Shown here: positions 52,740 through 61,811 of the stretch, piece after piece
Position numbering within the stretch: position 1 is the stretch's first letter
How the letters are laid out: each line of letters begins with the position of its first letter
Origin: Amycolatopsis regifaucium
Lineage (GTDB): Bacteria > Actinomycetota > Actinomycetes > Mycobacteriales > Pseudonocardiaceae
Reading direction: 5' to 3'
Length of the DNA: 64,000 bases
Assembly (NCBI RefSeq): GCF_001613935.1
Contig: NZ_LQCI01000051.1
Span: forward strand, 124,001-188,000
Made by a program: the position numbers and the translations under genes
The notes under the pieces: model-generated
Seen by the model: the letters and a program-made list of their open reading frames with translations, nothing else
What the model was told of the DNA's origin: nothing
Database searches by the model: none

Positions 52740-54092
52740 ATGACCGACTTGGATACCGGGTTCTCGCGGCACGATCTGCGGACCGCACGGCCTGACCCCG
52801 ACGTGCGTCATCCCGCCACCCCGCACCGCCAGCCACCGGGTCCGGTCCAACGACCGCGCGCCTTCACGCCGGCACCGAGAACCCCCGTGGAGAACCGACC
52901 TGTGCGCAGCACCGGTGCGAATGGACTGTGGGCGTCACTGCCGAGGGAACTGGGCGAGCGGTTCCGGCCGCGCGCCGACCCCTTGGCCCGAGCCATCCTC
53001 CAGGAGGTACAACGAGCCGTCCCCGAATACGCGCTGCCACTCGAAGGCGCGTTCGGACAGATCATCACGCAGGGTATCCGGCAGGCCATCCTGCACTGCC
53101 TCGACACCATCGGTCAGGGGACGGCCTCGCTCGACAAGTGGGCGGCGGTCTTCCGCAACCTCGGGAAGGTCGAGTTCAAGGAAGGCCGCAGTCTCGACTG
53201 CCTGCAGACGGCCTACCGCGTCGGCGGTCGCGTCGCCTGGCGGCACGTTTCGGAATTCGGACAGGCGATCGGAGCGGACGCCGATCTCCTCTGCACCGCG
53301 GCCGAAGCGATTTTCGCTTACGTGGACGAGATTTCCGCACTGTCCATCGAGGGCTACACGGCCGCGCAGGAGCGGGCCGCCGGCACCAGGGCCAGACGCA
53401 GGCGCAGGCTGCTCGAACTGATGCTCGCCGATCCGCCCTCCTCACCGCAATCGATCGCGTCGCACGCCGCCAACGCCCAGTGGGCGCTGCCCGCCGAGGT
53501 CACGGTCGTCGCGCTCGAACGCCGGAACGGCCCTCTCGACCCCGACAGCGCCGACCTGGACGCCGACGTCCTGGTCGACTTCGAGGGCCCCAAACCCTGC
53601 CTGGTCACCGGCGACCCCGACAAACACCTGAAGGATCTCGCCGAACGGCTTCCCGGCTGGCGGGCGGTGATCGGCCCGGCCGTGCGGCTCACCGAAGCGC
53701 CGCGTTCCCTGCTGTGGGCCCGCCGTACCCTGCGGCTGGTCCAGCGCGGGGTCCTGCCGGACAATCCGGTCACCTGGTACAGCGATCACCTGTCGACCCT
53801 GTGGCTGCTCGCCGACGAGTTCCTGGTCCGTGAGCTCTGCACGCGCAGCCTCGCCCCGTTCAACGACCTGACGCCCAAGCAGCGGGCGCGGCTCGGGGAG
53901 ACGTTGCTGATCTGGTTGCAGTCCCGGGGCAGCGCCCCGGAGATCGCGAAGAAACTCAAGGTCCACCCCCAGACCGTGCGGTACCGCATGCACCAGCTGA
54001 TCGATCTCTTCGGCGACCGGCTGAACAACGCCGACGACCGGCTCGACATGGAGATCGCCCTGCGTGCGGAGGCCTTGCTCGCCGAGGACTGA
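52740..54092 (+). CDS. PucR-type helix-turn-helix regulator C
   Basis: 450 residues from ATG 52740, with AAGGA at good spacing. A Pro/Arg-rich, probably disordered N-terminal 55 residues precede L-W-A-S-L-P-R-E-L-G-E-R-F-R-P. Central sensory region. C-terminal HTH G-S-A-P-E-I-A-K-K-L-K-V-H-P-Q-T-V-R-Y-R-M near 395-415. Preceded by the best sigma-70 promoter in the window and an A/T-rich leader. Regulator D follows 55 bp downstream. Confidence 0.9.
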   Translation: MTDLDTGFSRHDLRTARPDPDVRHPATPHRQPPGPVQRPRAFTPAPRTPVENRPVRSTGANGLWASLPRELGERFRPRADPLARAILQEVQRAVPEYALPLEGAFGQIITQGIRQAILHCLDTIGQGTASLDKWAAVFRNLGKVEFKEGRSLDCLQTAYRVGGRVAWRHVSEFGQAIGADADLLCTAAEAIFAYVDEISALSIEGYTAAQERAAGTRARRRRRLLELMLADPPSSPQSIASHAANAQWALPAEVTVVALERRNGPLDPDSADLDADVLVDFEGPKPCLVTGDPDKHLKDLAERLPGWRAVIGPAVRLTEAPRSLLWARRTLRLVQRGVLPDNPVTWYSDHLSTLWLLADEFLVRELCTRSLAPFNDLTPKQRARLGETLLIWLQSRGSAPEIAKKLKVHPQTVRYRMHQLIDLFGDRLNNADDRLDMEIALRAEALLAED

Positions 54093-54146
54093 CGCCGGGC
54101 CTTGGTAGTAGAGACCAGCGTTTCCCACTCACAACGAGGTGACGAG

Positions 54147-55406
54147 GTGACCCGACCGCAGGATGGTCGCAGCGGGGTCGAGGCGACGTACGGCCCGCTT
54201 CTCACGCCCGCTCGGCCGGGTGGGTCGAGCGGGCGTCCCGTCCAGCTCTGGGCGCTGCTGCCGAAGGAGCTGGCGACGGTGTTCCGTCCGGTGCTGGCCG
54301 ACGTGGCCGGGGAGGTGGTCCGCGAGATCCAGCGGACCATCCCCGACTACGCCCGGCCGCTGGACGGCGCGTTCGGGAAAGCGCTCAAGACCGGCGTACA
54401 GATGGCGTTCCTGCAGTTCCTGGAGCGGATCGGGAACCCGGAGGCGCCGTCGGAAGACCGCCGGAGCGTGTTCCTGAGCCTGGGCGTCCAGGAGTTCCAC
54501 CAGGGCCGGAACGTCGACGTCCTCCAAGCCGCGTACCGGGTCGGGGCCAGGGTGACCTGGCGCCGGGTGGCCGAAGCGGGGCGGCGCACGGGCGTCCCTT
54601 CGGCGACGCTGTGCCTGCTCGCGGAAGCCATCTTCGCCTACATCGACGAACTCTCGGCGCTGTCGGTCGAGGGGCACGCGGAGGCGCGGGAGAAGGCCGC
54701 CGGCGCACTGGAGCGTCGGCGCCACCGGCTGATGGAGCTCCTGCTCGCCGAACCGCCGTCCCCGCCCGACGTCGTCAAACACGCCGCCGACCTGGCGCGC
54801 TGGCAGCTGCCTGAGCTGCTCGTCGCCGTCGCCCTCGACCAGCCGTCGGACGAAGCTCCGGCGGCTGCTTCGAGCGCGCTGGCGGACTTCGAGAGCAGTT
54901 CGCCGTGCCTGCTGGTCCCCGCTCCGGAACCAGACGAACGAGAACAATTCGCCGAATCCCTGGCTGGGTGGCGAGCCGCGATCGGGCCGGCCGTCCCGCC
55001 GGCTTTCGCCGCGCGTTCCCTGCGGGCCGCCCGAGAGGCACTGCGGCTCGTCGAGTCCGGTGCGCTCGCCGACGAGCCCGTGACGTGGTGCGTCGACCAC
55101 CTTTCGCGACTGTGGCTGCTCAAGGAACCCTTTCTGGCCGCCGAGCTGGTGCGGGAGCGGCTCGGGCCGCTGACCGGGTTGACCGGGAAGCAGCACACGC
55201 GGCTGGCCGGGACCCTGCTGGCGTGGCTGGAGACCTGCGGGAACGTCCGCGAGGTGGCGGAGCGGCTCGCGGTCCATCCGCAGACGGTCCGGTCACGCGC
55301 GCAGGAGCTGGAGACGCTGTTCGCGGACGGGCTGCGGGATCCCGAACGGCGCTTCGAGATGATCCTCGCCCTGCGAGCCACCCCTCCTGACCCCAGCCGC
55401 ATTTAG
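54147..55406 (+). CDS. PucR-type helix-turn-helix regulator D
   Basis: 419 residues from GTG 54147 (GAGGTGACGAG just upstream; an earlier in-frame start at 54102 is possible). L-W-A-L-L-P-K-E-L near 32, V-Q-E-F-H-Q-G-R near 113, C-terminal HTH C-G-N-V-R-E-V-A-E-R-L-A-V-H-P-Q-T-V-R-S near 365-385. Its TAG stop is inside the repeat TTTAGAGGACTAAA that flanks the 57-bp palindrome. Convergent with the end of the mce operon, so its position suggests, but does not prove, control of lipid uptake genes. Confidence 0.9.
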   Translation: MTRPQDGRSGVEATYGPLLTPARPGGSSGRPVQLWALLPKELATVFRPVLADVAGEVVREIQRTIPDYARPLDGAFGKALKTGVQMAFLQFLERIGNPEAPSEDRRSVFLSLGVQEFHQGRNVDVLQAAYRVGARVTWRRVAEAGRRTGVPSATLCLLAEAIFAYIDELSALSVEGHAEAREKAAGALERRRHRLMELLLAEPPSPPDVVKHAADLARWQLPELLVAVALDQPSDEAPAAASSALADFESSSPCLLVPAPEPDEREQFAESLAGWRAAIGPAVPPAFAARSLRAAREALRLVESGALADEPVTWCVDHLSRLWLLKEPFLAAELVRERLGPLTGLTGKQHTRLAGTLLAWLETCGNVREVAERLAVHPQTVRSRAQELETLFADGLRDPERRFEMILALRATPPDPSRI

Positions 55407-55429
55407 AGGACTAAACGCAGGCGCAGGCG

Positions 55430-55486
55430 TGGTCGTGAAGGCCTCCTTCCCTACGCTCAAGGTAGGGAAGGAGGCCTTCACGACCA
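55430..55486. repeat. 57-bp palindrome between direct repeats
   Basis: Perfect 25-bp arms TGGTCGTGAAGGCCTCCTTC... around a 7-base loop. It is bracketed by a 14-bp direct repeat AGAGGACTAAACGC at 55405-55418 and 55504-55517, preceded by GCAT three bases upstream in both copies. It stands between convergent regulator D and the mce-associated gene, so bidirectional termination is likely. The flanking repeats could be duplicated target sites or part of a larger element. Confidence 0.85.
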
Positions 55487-55523
55487 ACTCAGCCCCCGCA
55501 TCCAGAGGACTAAACGCGGGAAG

Positions 55524-56186
55524 TCAGGCGGCGGCGAGGGCGGTCACTCGCCACTTGCCGCCGGAGCGTTCGGCGGTGACGCTCAACTGGGCCGCACCCG
55601 TGCTCCGCTGCCCGTCGCCGCGCACACCGGTCTGGTCGAGGAACACCAGCAGCGACGCCCGGTCTCCGTCGAGCACCTTGACGCCGGAGACCACCGGAGT
55701 CGAGGTCACGACCAGTTTCTGCGCCACGGCCAGGTTCCGGACCTGTGCGAACAGCTGGTCGTACTGCCCCAGCGCCGCGCCGGTCAGCACCTCTTTCGCG
55801 GCCTGCTCGCTCTTGGCCGGATCGTCGTAGCGGTAGGAAAAGACCGTGCCGAGCGCCTTGCCGACCTGGTCGCTCACCTCGGCGGTCGTGGCGACGTCGG
55901 TCAGCGCCGTGTTGTGCGTCAGCACCGCGGTCGCGTCCCGCGCTTCGATCGCGAACCATCCCGCGAGGCCCGCCATCACCAGCGCGACCGCGCCGAACAC
56001 CACCGGAAGACGACGCCGCCGCACAGGCGCGACAACGTCATCGGCGGACTCGGTGTCCAGGACTTCGTCGGCGGGCTCGATCTCAGCCGCCTCGGGCGGA
56101 GCGTCGAGAACCCGCGTGCTCCCGCCCATTTTCCCGGCCACCTTCACCGTGCGCCGTGCCGGTTTGACGGTTCGTTTCGTCGACAT
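55524..56186 (-). CDS. Mce-associated membrane protein (Mas), last gene of operon
   Basis: 220 residues. A basic, Pro/Glu-rich cytoplasmic N-terminus (S-T-K-R-T-V-K-P-A-R-R, then acidic E-P-A-D-E-V-L) leads to one transmembrane helix near 62-80 (F-G-A-V-A-L-V-M-A-G-L-A-G-W-F). The periplasmic nuclear-transport-factor-2-like domain has V-S-D-Q-V-G-K-A-L-G and R-W/K-W-R-V-T at the end. Mas proteins stabilise Mce complexes in actinobacteria. Stop is 37 bp from the flanking 57-bp palindrome. Confidence 0.85.
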   Translation of the reverse strand: MSTKRTVKPARRTVKVAGKMGGSTRVLDAPPEAAEIEPADEVLDTESADDVVAPVRRRRLPVVFGAVALVMAGLAGWFAIEARDATAVLTHNTALTDVATTAEVSDQVGKALGTVFSYRYDDPAKSEQAAKEVLTGAALGQYDQLFAQVRNLAVAQKLVVTSTPVVSGVKVLDGDRASLLVFLDQTGVRGDGQRSTGAAQLSVTAERSGGKWRVTALAAA

Positions 56187-56197
56187 CGCGTCCTCCG

Positions 56198-56701
56198 TCA
56201 GGGCTTTCCGGTGTCGGTCACCGGCACCTGGCCGAGCGACGTGACGCGCCACCCGTCCGGCGTCCGGTTCAGGCCGGCCCGGAACCGGTTGTGCTTGGTC
56301 ACGGCTTCACCGCCGTCGGGCCGGACCTCGAGTTCGACCGACGCGATCACCTCGGCGGTCCCGCCGCCACTGTCCACTTCGGTCACCGCGGCGTCGACGA
56401 CCCTGCCGGTGGTGACGGTCTTCGCCTGGCCGATGCGGGCGAGCCCGCCTTCCCGGTCCCGCGCCAGTTCGTCGTGCAGCGCACCGCCGGAGAGGTTCAG
56501 CCAGTTCTGATATCCCTGGCCGGCCTGCCGATAGTCCAAAGTGGTCAGTGCGGCGACCGCCTGCCTGCCCGCCTGCAACGCGTCCTCGCGGACCGTGGCC
56601 CGCGCGACGCCGTCATCCCGGCTCGCGTCCCACCAGGAGTAGCCGAACCAGGCGGCGAGTGCCGTGGCGATCGCGGCGAGAAGGGCGGCGAGTCTGGTCA
56701 T
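56198..56701 (-). CDS. Mce-associated membrane protein (Mas)
   Basis: 167 residues. N-terminal helix L-A-A-L-L-A-A-I-A-T-A-L-A-A-W-F-G-Y, then W-D-A-S-R-D-D-G and a periplasmic domain ending G-W-R-V-T-S-L-G-Q-V-P-V. Same fold type as the next gene, 11 bp downstream, and follows MceF by 5 bp. Confidence 0.85.
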   Translation of the reverse strand: MTRLAALLAAIATALAAWFGYSWWDASRDDGVARATVREDALQAGRQAVAALTTLDYRQAGQGYQNWLNLSGGALHDELARDREGGLARIGQAKTVTTGRVVDAAVTEVDSGGGTAEVIASVELEVRPDGGEAVTKHNRFRAGLNRTPDGWRVTSLGQVPVTDTGKP

Positions 56702-56706
56702 GGGTT

Positions 56707-57807
56707 TCACCTTCCCGGCACGTTCTGCGAGCCGCGCACGTTCGTCGGGTTGCCCTTCGGCAAGGCACAGCGCGCGGCGGTGTTCAAGGGTCGGGCCGAA
56801 GTGTCGAGTCCGTCGCGGTAGCCGGTGTTGTAACCGGTGACGCACGGCGGCGGGTCGAAGAAGGTCAGCGAAAGGCCGACGTGCGCACCGTCCGGCCCCA
56901 TGATCGCGTGTCCGGCCGCGACCGCTTTCGGCGCGGTGACCAGCAATTGCTCGATGCCGTCCTGCCGCGATTCCAGCACGTCCGCGGTGGTCAGCAGATT
57001 CGCCAGCAGGATACCCAGGCTCGGGCCGGTCTCTCGCAGCAGTGTGCTGACCTCGTTCGCGGCCGCCGGAACGGCCGGGATCAGCCGTCGCAGGTCCCCG
57101 TCGGAACTCTTCAGCGTCTCGGCGAGCAGTTTCGCGTTCGCCCCGAACGAGCGGATCGCGTCCGCCTGCGAGACCTGCGTGTCGAGCACGGTCTGCGCAT
57201 CGGTCACGAACCTCGTCAGCGGGCCGACGTGGGCGCTGGCCTCCTGGACGAACTCGATGCCCCGCCCGACGAGCTGGTCCAGTGCCGGCCCCGCGTCGGA
57301 CGTCGCGTTGTACAGCTCGTCGACCACGGTCCGCAGCGCGGGTTGCGGCACCGAATTGGCGAAGGAGTCCACACTGGACAGAACCACGTCCACCGGCAGC
57401 GGGATTTTCGTGTCCGCCTCGGAGATCACCGATCCGTCCCGCAACGTGGCACCGTCGCCGCGGCGAGGCCGCAGGTCGACGTACTGCTCGCCGACCGCGG
57501 ATCGGTTGGCGACGACCGCTTCGGTGTCCGCGGGTACCTCCGGGCCACCCGGCTCGATGTCGAGATCCACCTCCATCCCGGAGGCGGTCAGCCGCAGTTC
57601 GCCGACCCGGCCGATCGGCACGCCGCGGTAGGTGACCTCGGCGTTGCTGAAGATGCCGCCACCGGTGGCGAACCGTGCCTTGACGGTGTACCCGCGGTCG
57701 AGCACGAGTTTGTCCAGCCCCGCGTACGTCGCGCCGACGTAGGCGACGCCGAGGACCGCGATGACCACGAAGACCACCAGCTGGGCGCGGACGAACCTGG
57801 TCAGCAT
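56707..57807 (-). CDS. mceF: MceF-type lipid-transfer protein
   Basis: 366 residues. N-terminal anchor F-V-R-A-Q-L-V-V-F-V-V-I-A-V-L-G. MlaD-like MCE domain near 38-115 with G-G-G-I-F-S-N-A-E-V-T-Y-R-G-V-P-I-G. A long helical region follows, and the tail has the P-P-P-C-V-T-G-Y word and a pair of Cys. Position as sixth mce gene and the closing C-terminal motif identify it as MceF. Start overlaps the MceE stop (TGATG). Confidence 0.9.
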   Translation of the reverse strand: MLTRFVRAQLVVFVVIAVLGVAYVGATYAGLDKLVLDRGYTVKARFATGGGIFSNAEVTYRGVPIGRVGELRLTASGMEVDLDIEPGGPEVPADTEAVVANRSAVGEQYVDLRPRRGDGATLRDGSVISEADTKIPLPVDVVLSSVDSFANSVPQPALRTVVDELYNATSDAGPALDQLVGRGIEFVQEASAHVGPLTRFVTDAQTVLDTQVSQADAIRSFGANAKLLAETLKSSDGDLRRLIPAVPAAANEVSTLLRETGPSLGILLANLLTTADVLESRQDGIEQLLVTAPKAVAAGHAIMGPDGAHVGLSLTFFDPPPCVTGYNTGYRDGLDTSARPLNTAARCALPKGNPTNVRGSQNVPGR

Positions 57808-58790
57808 CAGCGGCCACCACTGTTCTTGAAGGTCAGGAACGTGTTCAGGTAATCACCGCGGAGGGCGTCGAGCGCGGCGTCGGGGAACGGAAAGGTGAAG
57901 ATCATCTCCATCGCCTTCGGCAGTTTGTCCCCCGAGTCGGCCAGCTTCCGCAGCATCGGTTCGAGCGCCTTGAGATCCGCGACGAGGTCGTCCTTGCTGC
58001 GGTTCACCGTGTCGACCGCGACCGAGGTGAGCCCGTCCAGTGACTTCAGCATCCCGACCAGCGCCTGACGCTGCTGGTTCAGCACCTCGATGCCGGGGGT
58101 GAGGCCGTTCAGCGTCGCCTTGATCTCCTCGGTGTTCGAGTTCAGTGTCGCCGCGAGCTTGTTGACGCTCTCGATGGCGCGGGTGATCTCGGCCTTGTGC
58201 TCGTCGAGACCGCGCACGAAGATGTCCAAATTGGACAGCAGGCTGCGGGCCGCGCTCTCCTTGCCGCCGAGCGCGTCGTTGAGTTCGCGGGTGATGTTCT
58301 GGACCTGCGCGACGCCGCCACCATTGAGCAGCAGGGAAAGCGCGCCGAAGACCTCCTCGATCTCCGGAGTCAGCGACGAACGCGCGAGCGGGATCACCGC
58401 GCCGTCGACCAGTCGCCCACTCGGGGTCCCGTCGTCCGGCGGCGCGAGCTCGACGAACTTTTCGCCGAGAATGCTCGCCTGCCGCAACCGCGCGACGGCG
58501 TTGGCAGGCAGGTTGACGTCCCCGCTGAGCAGCAGCCCGACCACCGCGCTGCGCCCGTCGGGTGCCAGCTCGACCGTGCGCACCTGGCCGACCGGGACGT
58601 CGTTCACCTTCACGCCGGACTGGGGAACGAGATCCAGCACGTTGGTGAAACTCGCCGTGACGTGGATCGGATGCTCGCCGAGCGCGGCGCCACCCGGCAG
58701 CGGGATGTCGTAGACGTCGACACCGCTGCTGCAGCCGGTGGCGGCCAGCGTGACGGCCACTACGGCGAAGCCTTTGAACCGGGACTTCAT
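57807..58790 (-). CDS. mceE: MceE-type lipoprotein (LprK-like)
   Basis: 327 residues. Lipobox L-A-A-T-G-C (Cys20), as expected for the one lipoprotein of the set. MCE domain near 45-120 (V-K-V-N-D-V-P-V-G-Q-V). A coiled helical middle (K-L-A-A-T-L-N-S-N-T-E-E-I-K) presumably contributes to the hydrophobic tunnel. Overlaps MceD by 4 bp. Confidence 0.92.
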   Translation of the reverse strand: MKSRFKGFAVVAVTLAATGCSSGVDVYDIPLPGGAALGEHPIHVTASFTNVLDLVPQSGVKVNDVPVGQVRTVELAPDGRSAVVGLLLSGDVNLPANAVARLRQASILGEKFVELAPPDDGTPSGRLVDGAVIPLARSSLTPEIEEVFGALSLLLNGGGVAQVQNITRELNDALGGKESAARSLLSNLDIFVRGLDEHKAEITRAIESVNKLAATLNSNTEEIKATLNGLTPGIEVLNQQRQALVGMLKSLDGLTSVAVDTVNRSKDDLVADLKALEPMLRKLADSGDKLPKAMEMIFTFPFPDAALDALRGDYLNTFLTFKNSGGR

Positions 58791-59791
58791 TTCGCCCCCG
58801 AGAATTCGGTGAGGTTTCCTCGGCCGTCGAGTGTTCCGGCGCCCTGGTTGTACGCGCCGAGCACGTTCGCCAGCGCGTTCGGCGCGGCGTCGAGCGCCTC
58901 CCCCAGCGAAGCCTTCTGCTGGCTGAGCACCTTGGTGATCTCGGCCAGTTTGTCCACATCGGACTTGACCTTGCCGCGGTTGTCCTTGATGAACCCCTGG
59001 ACGACGCTGAGCGCTTCGGTGAGTTCGGTCATCGCTCCGGAGAACTGGTCCCGCTGATCGGCCAGGATCTTGCTGATCGAAGAGATCTGCTGGATCGCCT
59101 GTTTCACCTGGCCGTCGTTCGACGCGAGCATCGCGGTGAACTTGCTGATGTTGTCGACGGAGTTGAACAGATCCTTCTTCGAATCACTCGCCGTACGGGC
59201 GAATTCGCCGAGGTTCTTGATCGCCTCGCCGAGTTTGCCGCCGTTGCCGTCGAGGTAGGCGGCGGCGTGGGTCAGGACGTCGCTGACCGCGCCGTCCTTG
59301 TTGGCGCCCTTCGGCCCCAGCGCGGTCATCAGCTGATTGAGGCTGCCGAGGAGTTCGTCGACCTCGACCGGGGTCACGGTGCGTTCGCGGGGGATCCCGG
59401 CGTCGGCACCCAGCTCCGGCCCACCCACGTACACCGGGGTGAGCTGCACGTACCGGTCGGCGACCAGGCTCGGCGTGATCACCACGGCGCCGACGTCGGC
59501 GGGCAGTTTGACGTCCGGCCGGACGGACATGGTCACCTCGACGGTCGTCCCCTTCGGCTCGACCTTGGTCACCGAACCGATCGCGACCCCGAGCACCCGC
59601 ACCTCGGAGTTCGGGTACACCCCGACCGTCGCGGTGAAATACCCGGTCAGGACCCGATCGGCCTGGCGGGTCAGCAGCGGCCAGGCCGCCGTCACGAGCA
59701 GTCCGGCGACGACGGCGAGCGCGAGCCGACGCAGCCAGGCCCGCCGACGGGCCTGTCCCCCGAGATCGGCCAGGGTGAAGTGGCGCCCCAT
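58787..59791 (-). CDS. mceD: MceD-type lipid-transfer protein
   Basis: 334 residues. N-terminal anchor near 20-40, MCE domain near 50-130 (V-Y-P-N-S-E-V-R-V-L-G-V-A-I-G), long helices after 140 (D-N-I-S-K-F-T-A-M-L-A-S-N-D). The C-terminus lacks the Pro-rich tail seen in some MceD proteins. Fourth in order between MceC and MceE; abuts both (one-base or 4-base overlaps). Confidence 0.9.
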   Translation of the reverse strand: MGRHFTLADLGGQARRRAWLRRLALAVVAGLLVTAAWPLLTRQADRVLTGYFTATVGVYPNSEVRVLGVAIGSVTKVEPKGTTVEVTMSVRPDVKLPADVGAVVITPSLVADRYVQLTPVYVGGPELGADAGIPRERTVTPVEVDELLGSLNQLMTALGPKGANKDGAVSDVLTHAAAYLDGNGGKLGEAIKNLGEFARTASDSKKDLFNSVDNISKFTAMLASNDGQVKQAIQQISSISKILADQRDQFSGAMTELTEALSVVQGFIKDNRGKVKSDVDKLAEITKVLSQQKASLGEALDAAPNALANVLGAYNQGAGTLDGRGNLTEFSGAK

Positions 59792-60801
59792 CAGCGTCCC
59801 CCGTTCCTCGACGGCATGCAGCTTCCCGGCGTTCCGCCGGTCGGGACGAGCCCGCAGATGTAGGTGTCGATCCAGCGGCCGTTGCCGACCGCGTTGCCGA
59901 GCAGGCGGTAGAACGGCCCGGCCAGCCGCAGGCTCTCATTGAGCTTGTCCTGGTTGCGCTGCAGCACGGTGGCGACGCGGTCAAGCTGGTCCAATGCGGG
60001 CCCGAGGGTCTTCTGGTTGTCGGCGACGAGCCCCTTGAGCTGCACCGACAGGTTCTTCACCCCGCTGAACAGCTTCGCGATCGCGTCCTTGCGCGCGTTC
60101 AGCTCCGTGAGCAGGGTGTTGCCGTCACGGATGAGCGCCTCGATCTGCTGCGTGCGGTCGCCGAGGGTCTGGGACACCTTGTTCGTGTTCTGGAACAGTT
60201 TCACCAGTTCCTCGTCGCGAGAGGCGAGTGTCTTGGACAGCGCGGTGATGCCGTCAAAGGCCGTCCGGACGTCCTGGGGTGTGGAGGCACCGAGCGTTTC
60301 CGACAGCGTCCCGAACGCTCTCGCCAGCTGGTCGGTGTCGATCGCGCCGACGGTGTTCGCGAGGTCGTTGAACACCGTGGTGACGTCGTAGGGCGAACTG
60401 GTGCGCTGCACCGGGATCGGCTCGTCCGGATCGAGTTCCGCGTTGCCCACCGGGTCGATGACCAGGTTCTTCTGCCCCAGCAACGTCTTGATCTTGATCG
60501 CGGCGGTGGTGCGGTTGCCGATCCAGGTGTCCTTGACCCGGAACAGGACCTTGACGCGCCCTCCTTCGAGGAGGACGTCGGAGACCTCACCGACCTTCAC
60601 GCCGGCGACCCGGACCTCGTCGTTGCGTTTGAGCCCGGCGGCTTCGGTAAACTCCGCCGCGTACGTGGTGCCGCCGCCGACCAGCGGGAGGTCGTCGGAG
60701 AAGAAGGTCGCCGAGCCGGCCGCGGCCATCAGCAACGCCGTGATGGCGCCGACGACGATCGGGTTGCGGCTGCGGAAGGGTTTGATCCTCGGCGCTTTCA
60801 C
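59791..60801 (-). CDS. mceC: MceC-type lipid-transfer protein
   Basis: 336 residues from GTG 60801. Basic N-terminus F-R-S-R-N-P then helix V-V-G-A-I-T-A-L-L-M-A-A-A-G. MCE domain near 45-125 with L-K-R-N-D-E-V-R-V-A-G-V-K-V-G. Helical region and a C-terminus with I-C-G-L-V and S-C-M-P. Overlaps the MceB stop (GTGA). Confidence 0.9.
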   Translation of the reverse strand: MKAPRIKPFRSRNPIVVGAITALLMAAAGSATFFSDDLPLVGGGTTYAAEFTEAAGLKRNDEVRVAGVKVGEVSDVLLEGGRVKVLFRVKDTWIGNRTTAAIKIKTLLGQKNLVIDPVGNAELDPDEPIPVQRTSSPYDVTTVFNDLANTVGAIDTDQLARAFGTLSETLGASTPQDVRTAFDGITALSKTLASRDEELVKLFQNTNKVSQTLGDRTQQIEALIRDGNTLLTELNARKDAIAKLFSGVKNLSVQLKGLVADNQKTLGPALDQLDRVATVLQRNQDKLNESLRLAGPFYRLLGNAVGNGRWIDTYICGLVPTGGTPGSCMPSRNGGR

Positions 60802-61811
60802 CGGCACCGTCCTTGGGTCAGCGGGATGCCGACCGGCGGGCCGCCCGGGGCGGGCCGCGCGTCGGATTTGACCGAGCACAGGTAGAAGTTGAACCACGAG
60901 CCGTAGGAGACCATCGCGCCCATGCGGTCCAGCTTCTTCGGGAGGTTCGCCAGGAACTGCTCGAACACCGGGGTGTTGTCGGCCAGGTTCTTCGACAGGT
61001 CACCGAGGGTGGTGATACCGGCCTTCAGCGGCGCGCGGCCGTCTTCGAGCAGGCCCGCGGTGGCGGTGGTGAGTTCCCCGAGCCCGCCGATCGCCTGCCC
61101 GATGGGTTTCGCGTCCGCGGCGAGCCCGGAGACCAGCTGGGCGGTGACGTCGACGAGCTTGTCGAACTGGTCGCCCTGTGAGTTGAGCGTGTCGAGCACG
61201 GTATTGAGGTTCCCGACCACCTGGCCAATCACCTCGTCCTTGCCCGCCAAGGTGTTCGTGAGCGACGCGGTGTGCTCGATCAGGCTGTCGATCGTGCTCC
61301 CCTCGCCCTGCAGTACCTGCACGATCTCGAACGACAGCTGGTTGACGTCGTTCGGTGATAGCGCCTGGAACAGCGGTTTGAACCCGTTGAACAACGCCGT
61401 CAGGTCCAGCGCCGGACGCGTCCGCTCCGGCGGGATCAGCGCCCCTTGTTCGAGCACGGGCGGCCCGTCGGGACCGGGGTCGATCGAGATGTATCGCTGG
61501 CCGACGAGGTTGCGGTACCGGATGGTGACGGTGGCGCCCGCGCTGAGGCGGCGTTTGCTCTCGATCGAGAACCGCACGTCCGCCAGGCGGCGTTCGACCA
61601 CGCCGACGGACTCCACCTGGCCGATGCGGACCCCGGACATCCGGACCTCGTCGCCGGGGTTGACCGACGTCGCGTCCGTGAACCTGGCCGTGTAGCCGAC
61701 CGTCGTGCCGACACTGGAGTTCGCGATGGTGATGGCCAGGATCCCGGTCGCCACCGCGGTGATCACGAAGAAGATCAGCCCTTTGATCGCCGGGCCCGCG
61801 ATACTCCTCAT
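60798..61811 (-). CDS. mceB: MceB-type lipid-transfer protein
   Basis: 337 residues. Anchor L-I-F-F-V-I-T-A-V-A-T-G-I-L; MCE domain near 38-115 (V-N-P-G-D-E-V-R-M-S-G-V-R-I-G-Q-V); C-terminal N-F-Y-L-C-S typical of MceB. An apparent frame extends upstream but belongs to MceA read in another frame; ATG 61811 overlaps the MceA stop. Confidence 0.92.
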   Translation of the reverse strand: MRSIAGPAIKGLIFFVITAVATGILAITIANSSVGTTVGYTARFTDATSVNPGDEVRMSGVRIGQVESVGVVERRLADVRFSIESKRRLSAGATVTIRYRNLVGQRYISIDPGPDGPPVLEQGALIPPERTRPALDLTALFNGFKPLFQALSPNDVNQLSFEIVQVLQGEGSTIDSLIEHTASLTNTLAGKDEVIGQVVGNLNTVLDTLNSQGDQFDKLVDVTAQLVSGLAADAKPIGQAIGGLGELTTATAGLLEDGRAPLKAGITTLGDLSKNLADNTPVFEQFLANLPKKLDRMGAMVSYGSWFNFYLCSVKSDARPAPGGPPVGIPLTQGRCR

